Assembly: GCA_017554835.1 (NCBI GenBank)
Contig: JAFZHO010000120.1
Location: 1-7,554 of the forward strand
From: Clostridia bacterium
GTDB lineage: Bacteria > Bacillota > Clostridia > Oscillospirales > RGIG7773
Direction of reading: 5' to 3'
Length of the DNA stretch: 7,554 nucleotides
Of this stretch, positions 5,982-7,554 are shown in pieces. The position numbers and the translations under genes are program-made. Numbering within the stretch: position 1 is the stretch's first letter; every line of letters starts with the position of its first letter. Under the pieces are notes generated by a model that saw only the letters and a program-made list of their open reading frames with translations, was not told where the DNA came from and made no database searches.

Positions 5982-6010
5982 TTGCATATATTATATTAAG
6001 TCAGTATAAT
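5982..6010 (+). promoter_or_regulatory. candidate promoter(s) for yunB
   Basis: TTGCAT (5982-5987) and TATAAT (6005-6010) with a 17-base spacer form a sigma-A-like promoter, but transcription would start near 6017, only about 5 bases before the yunB ATG and past most of the GGTGA ribosome site. Inside the same stretch, CATATATT (5985-5992) resembles the sigma-E -10 consensus CATACAnT and would give a leader of about 22 bases; no good sigma-E -35 is seen upstream of it. Confidence 0.45.
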
Positions 6011-6021
6011 ATGGTGAAATT

Positions 6022-6705
6022 ATGTATTATAATTACAGAAAAAAGAAATATAAAAAAAGATTTATAAAACTTTTCTTTGTTTTGATTTTTATGATTTTTG
6101 GGCTTATTTTATTTGATATAAGAATAAAAAAGGTCGTAGAATCTTCCTATTCCGCTTACGTAAAAAAACAAGCTACAAATGCCGTTATTTCTGCCGTGAA
6201 TACCCATCTTTCAGAAGATGATAACTTTTATCAGGATATTATAACAGTATCTACCGACGAAGGTGGAAAAGTAACCTCTATAAAAACCGATACAAAAAAG
6301 CTTAATACAATTCTGGCAGACCTTTCTTCCAGGATAGTGAATAATCTTGAAAACAAAGGAAAATTCTATATTTACATACCAATAGGAAGCGTATTCAGCG
6401 ACCATTTTTTTGCAGGTAAAGGGCCTAAAATAAAAATAAGAGGAATTTTCCCGCCCGGGCAGATATCAACTGACTTGAAAAGTGATTTTGTCTCCGCAGG
6501 AATAAATCAGACGAAGCACTCAATTTATCTTGATTTTTCTGCAAAGGCGGGAGTAATTCTTGCGACGAAGAATATTGATATGGATTTTAAAACGAGAATA
6601 AGCATAGCCGAAACCGTTATCGTTGGAGATATTCCCGAAAGTTTCACAAACGTTGAAGGAGACGATTCTTCCATACTTGGAAAAATTAACGATTATGCCA
6701 ATTAA
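6022..6705 (+). CDS. yunB: sporulation protein YunB
   Basis: The 227-residue protein has a short Tyr/Lys-rich cytoplasmic N terminus, one hydrophobic segment at about 14-32, and the rest presumably outside the membrane; I infer a signal-anchored protein. Family motifs are IPIGSV (119-124), GKGPKI (132-137), SAGINQTKHSIYL (158-170) and IAETVIVGDIPESF (195-208). In Bacillus subtilis YunB belongs to the mother-cell sigma-E regulon and affects spore formation, though its biochemical role is unclear. The length is slightly below that of the B. subtilis protein as I recall it. The start has only a weak ribosome site, GGTGA at 6013-6017, 4 bases before ATG. The gene stands alone between the terminator at 5929-5962 and the ligA promoter. 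Its presence indicates that this organism belongs to a spore-forming lineage. Confidence 0.9.
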   Translation: MYYNYRKKKYKKRFIKLFFVLIFMIFGLILFDIRIKKVVESSYSAYVKKQATNAVISAVNTHLSEDDNFYQDIITVSTDEGGKVTSIKTDTKKLNTILADLSSRIVNNLENKGKFYIYIPIGSVFSDHFFAGKGPKIKIRGIFPPGQISTDLKSDFVSAGINQTKHSIYLDFSAKAGVILATKNIDMDFKTRISIAETVIVGDIPESFTNVEGDDSSILGKINDYAN

Positions 6706-6709
6706 AATA

Positions 6710-6738
6710 TTCTCAAACGGAGAAAAATCTGTTATAAT
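6710..6738 (+). promoter_or_regulatory. extended -10 promoter for ligA
   Basis: TATAAT (6733-6738) is preceded by TG at 6730-6731, an extended -10 (TGTTATAAT). TTCTCA (6710-6715) lies 17 bases upstream and matches 4 of 6 positions of the -35. Transcription would start near 6745, about 24 bases before the ATG. Confidence 0.6.
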
Positions 6739-6768
6739 AATATAAAAAAACAGAAAGATAATTTTGAT

Positions 6769-7554
6769 ATGGATGCAAAAAAAGAAATTCTTGATTTAAT
6801 AACAAAACTTGAATATTATAGCAGAAAGTATTATGTAGAAGATAATCCCGAAATTTCGGATTATGAATATGATATGCTTATGCGAAAATTAAAATCTCTT
6901 GAGGAGCAGTATCCCGAGTATAGATTTGATTTTTCACCATCTTTCAGAGTAGGGGGAGAAGCCATTTCTTCCTTTTCTCAGGTTATTCATCAGGTAGCTA
7001 TGAATAGCTTGCAGGATGCTTTTTCCTATGATGAGATTTATGCTTTTTTTGACCGTATCGAAAAAGAGCATAAGGATATTGAATTTACCGTAGAGCCAAA
7101 AATTGACGGGCTTTCTGTTTCTCTTGAATATATCGACGGGAAATTCGTAAAAGGAGCAACAAGGGGCAACGGCGAAATTGGAGAAGACGTTACTCTTAAT
7201 TTAAAAACAATAAAATCCATTCCTCTTGTTCTTAAAAAAGATATAAAGCATCTTATAGTCCGTGGCGAAGTTTATATGCCTAAAAGCTCTTTTGAAAAAC
7301 TTAATAAAGAAAGAGCAGAAAAAGGCGAGCAGCTTTTTGCAAATCCGAGAAACGCGGCGGCGGGGTCTCTTCGTCAGCTTGATTCAAAAATCGTTGCAAA
7401 ACGTGATTTGGATATGTTTTGCTTTAACGTTCAGTTAATTGCGGGAGAAAGTTTTTCCTCTCATAAAGAGTCGCTTGATTTTCTAAAGGAATTGGGCTTC
7501 AAGGTTATTCCGTTTTATAATATTGTTTATTCTTCGGGAGAGATTATAAACGAA
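6769..7554 (+). CDS. ligA: NAD+-dependent DNA ligase LigA (N-terminal part)
   Basis: LigA seals nicks in duplex DNA using NAD+, in replication and repair. The first 262 codons are present and stay open to the window edge; a full enzyme is about 650-670 residues, so the OB, zinc-finger, HhH and BRCT regions lie outside. Domain Ia, which binds the NMN half of NAD+, covers about 1-60 with YYVEDNPEISDYEYD at 21-35. The adenylation domain follows: catalytic lysine K111 in EPKIDGLS, TRGNGEIGEDVT (131-142), RGEV (165-168) and the highly conserved FANPRNAAAGSLRQLD (190-205). ATG 6769 is the only start in frame near domain Ia. Its ribosome site is weak, GAAAGA at about 6753-6758. It follows yunB after 63 bases and has its own promoter; no terminator lies between them. 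Confidence 0.96.
   Translation, partial: MDAKKEILDLITKLEYYSRKYYVEDNPEISDYEYDMLMRKLKSLEEQYPEYRFDFSPSFRVGGEAISSFSQVIHQVAMNSLQDAFSYDEIYAFFDRIEKEHKDIEFTVEPKIDGLSVSLEYIDGKFVKGATRGNGEIGEDVTLNLKTIKSIPLVLKKDIKHLIVRGEVYMPKSSFEKLNKERAEKGEQLFANPRNAAAGSLRQLDSKIVAKRDLDMFCFNVQLIAGESFSSHKESLDFLKELGFKVIPFYNIVYSSGEIINE

Noticed and set aside
6710..6724. Inverted repeat TTCTC/GAGAA between yunB and ligA as a terminator or operator
   Set aside because: The stem is only 5 bp, has no T-run after it and overlaps the likely ligA -35. It can arise by chance.
1..7554. A defence island, mobile element or CRISPR array
   Set aside because: There is no transposase, integrase, spaced direct repeat or att-like duplication. 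Every gene except two of uncertain role belongs to familiar core families.

Overview
The window looks like chromosomal core DNA from a low-GC, endospore-forming member of the Clostridia. An oscillospiraceal or ruminococcal gut lineage is my guess from codon use and gene order. The evidence is the AT-rich intergenic DNA, GGAGG-type ribosome sites, the sporulation gene yunB, and an aroQ-peptidase-efp order resembling the yqhS-yqhT-efp cluster of Bacillus subtilis. There is no sign of phage, transposon, CRISPR array, RNA gene or recent transfer. Genes fill the window and no gap exceeds about 155 bases.

Layout: (1) Positions 1-1768, minus strand: most of a YgiQ-family radical SAM protein that runs off the left edge, starting at TTG and preceded by a good sigma-A promoter. 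(2) Positions 1921-4781, plus strand: a tight operon of a YqeG-type HAD phosphatase, an endonuclease IV-like TIM-barrel protein, type II 3-dehydroquinate dehydratase (aroQ) and an M24B Xaa-Pro peptidase. The first three genes are joined by ATGA overlaps and the fourth follows after 13 bases. (3) Positions 4860-5915, plus strand: elongation factor P, with its own promoter, then a very acidic, cysteine-rich zinc-ribbon protein resembling the CD1247 family, closed by a strong intrinsic terminator at 5929-5962. (4) Positions 6022-6705: yunB, a sporulation membrane protein. (5) Positions 6769-7554: the first 262 codons of ligA, the NAD+-dependent DNA ligase, which runs off the right edge.

The genes do not form one pathway. 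They are housekeeping functions (aromatic amino-acid synthesis, proline-peptide turnover, translation of proline-rich stretches, DNA ligation) mixed with poorly understood proteins. No terminator separates the peptidase gene from efp, so the long operon may read through to the terminator at 5929-5962.

I do not see a new multi-gene system. The items most worth checking are the CD1247-like protein, which carries two Asp-Cys-repeat tracts encoded by a near-identical 24-base duplication, and the endonuclease IV-like protein, which seems to have lost one ligand of the third metal site. Smaller points are the start of ygiQ, the promoter choice for yunB, and a perfect 13-bp tandem repeat before yqeG.
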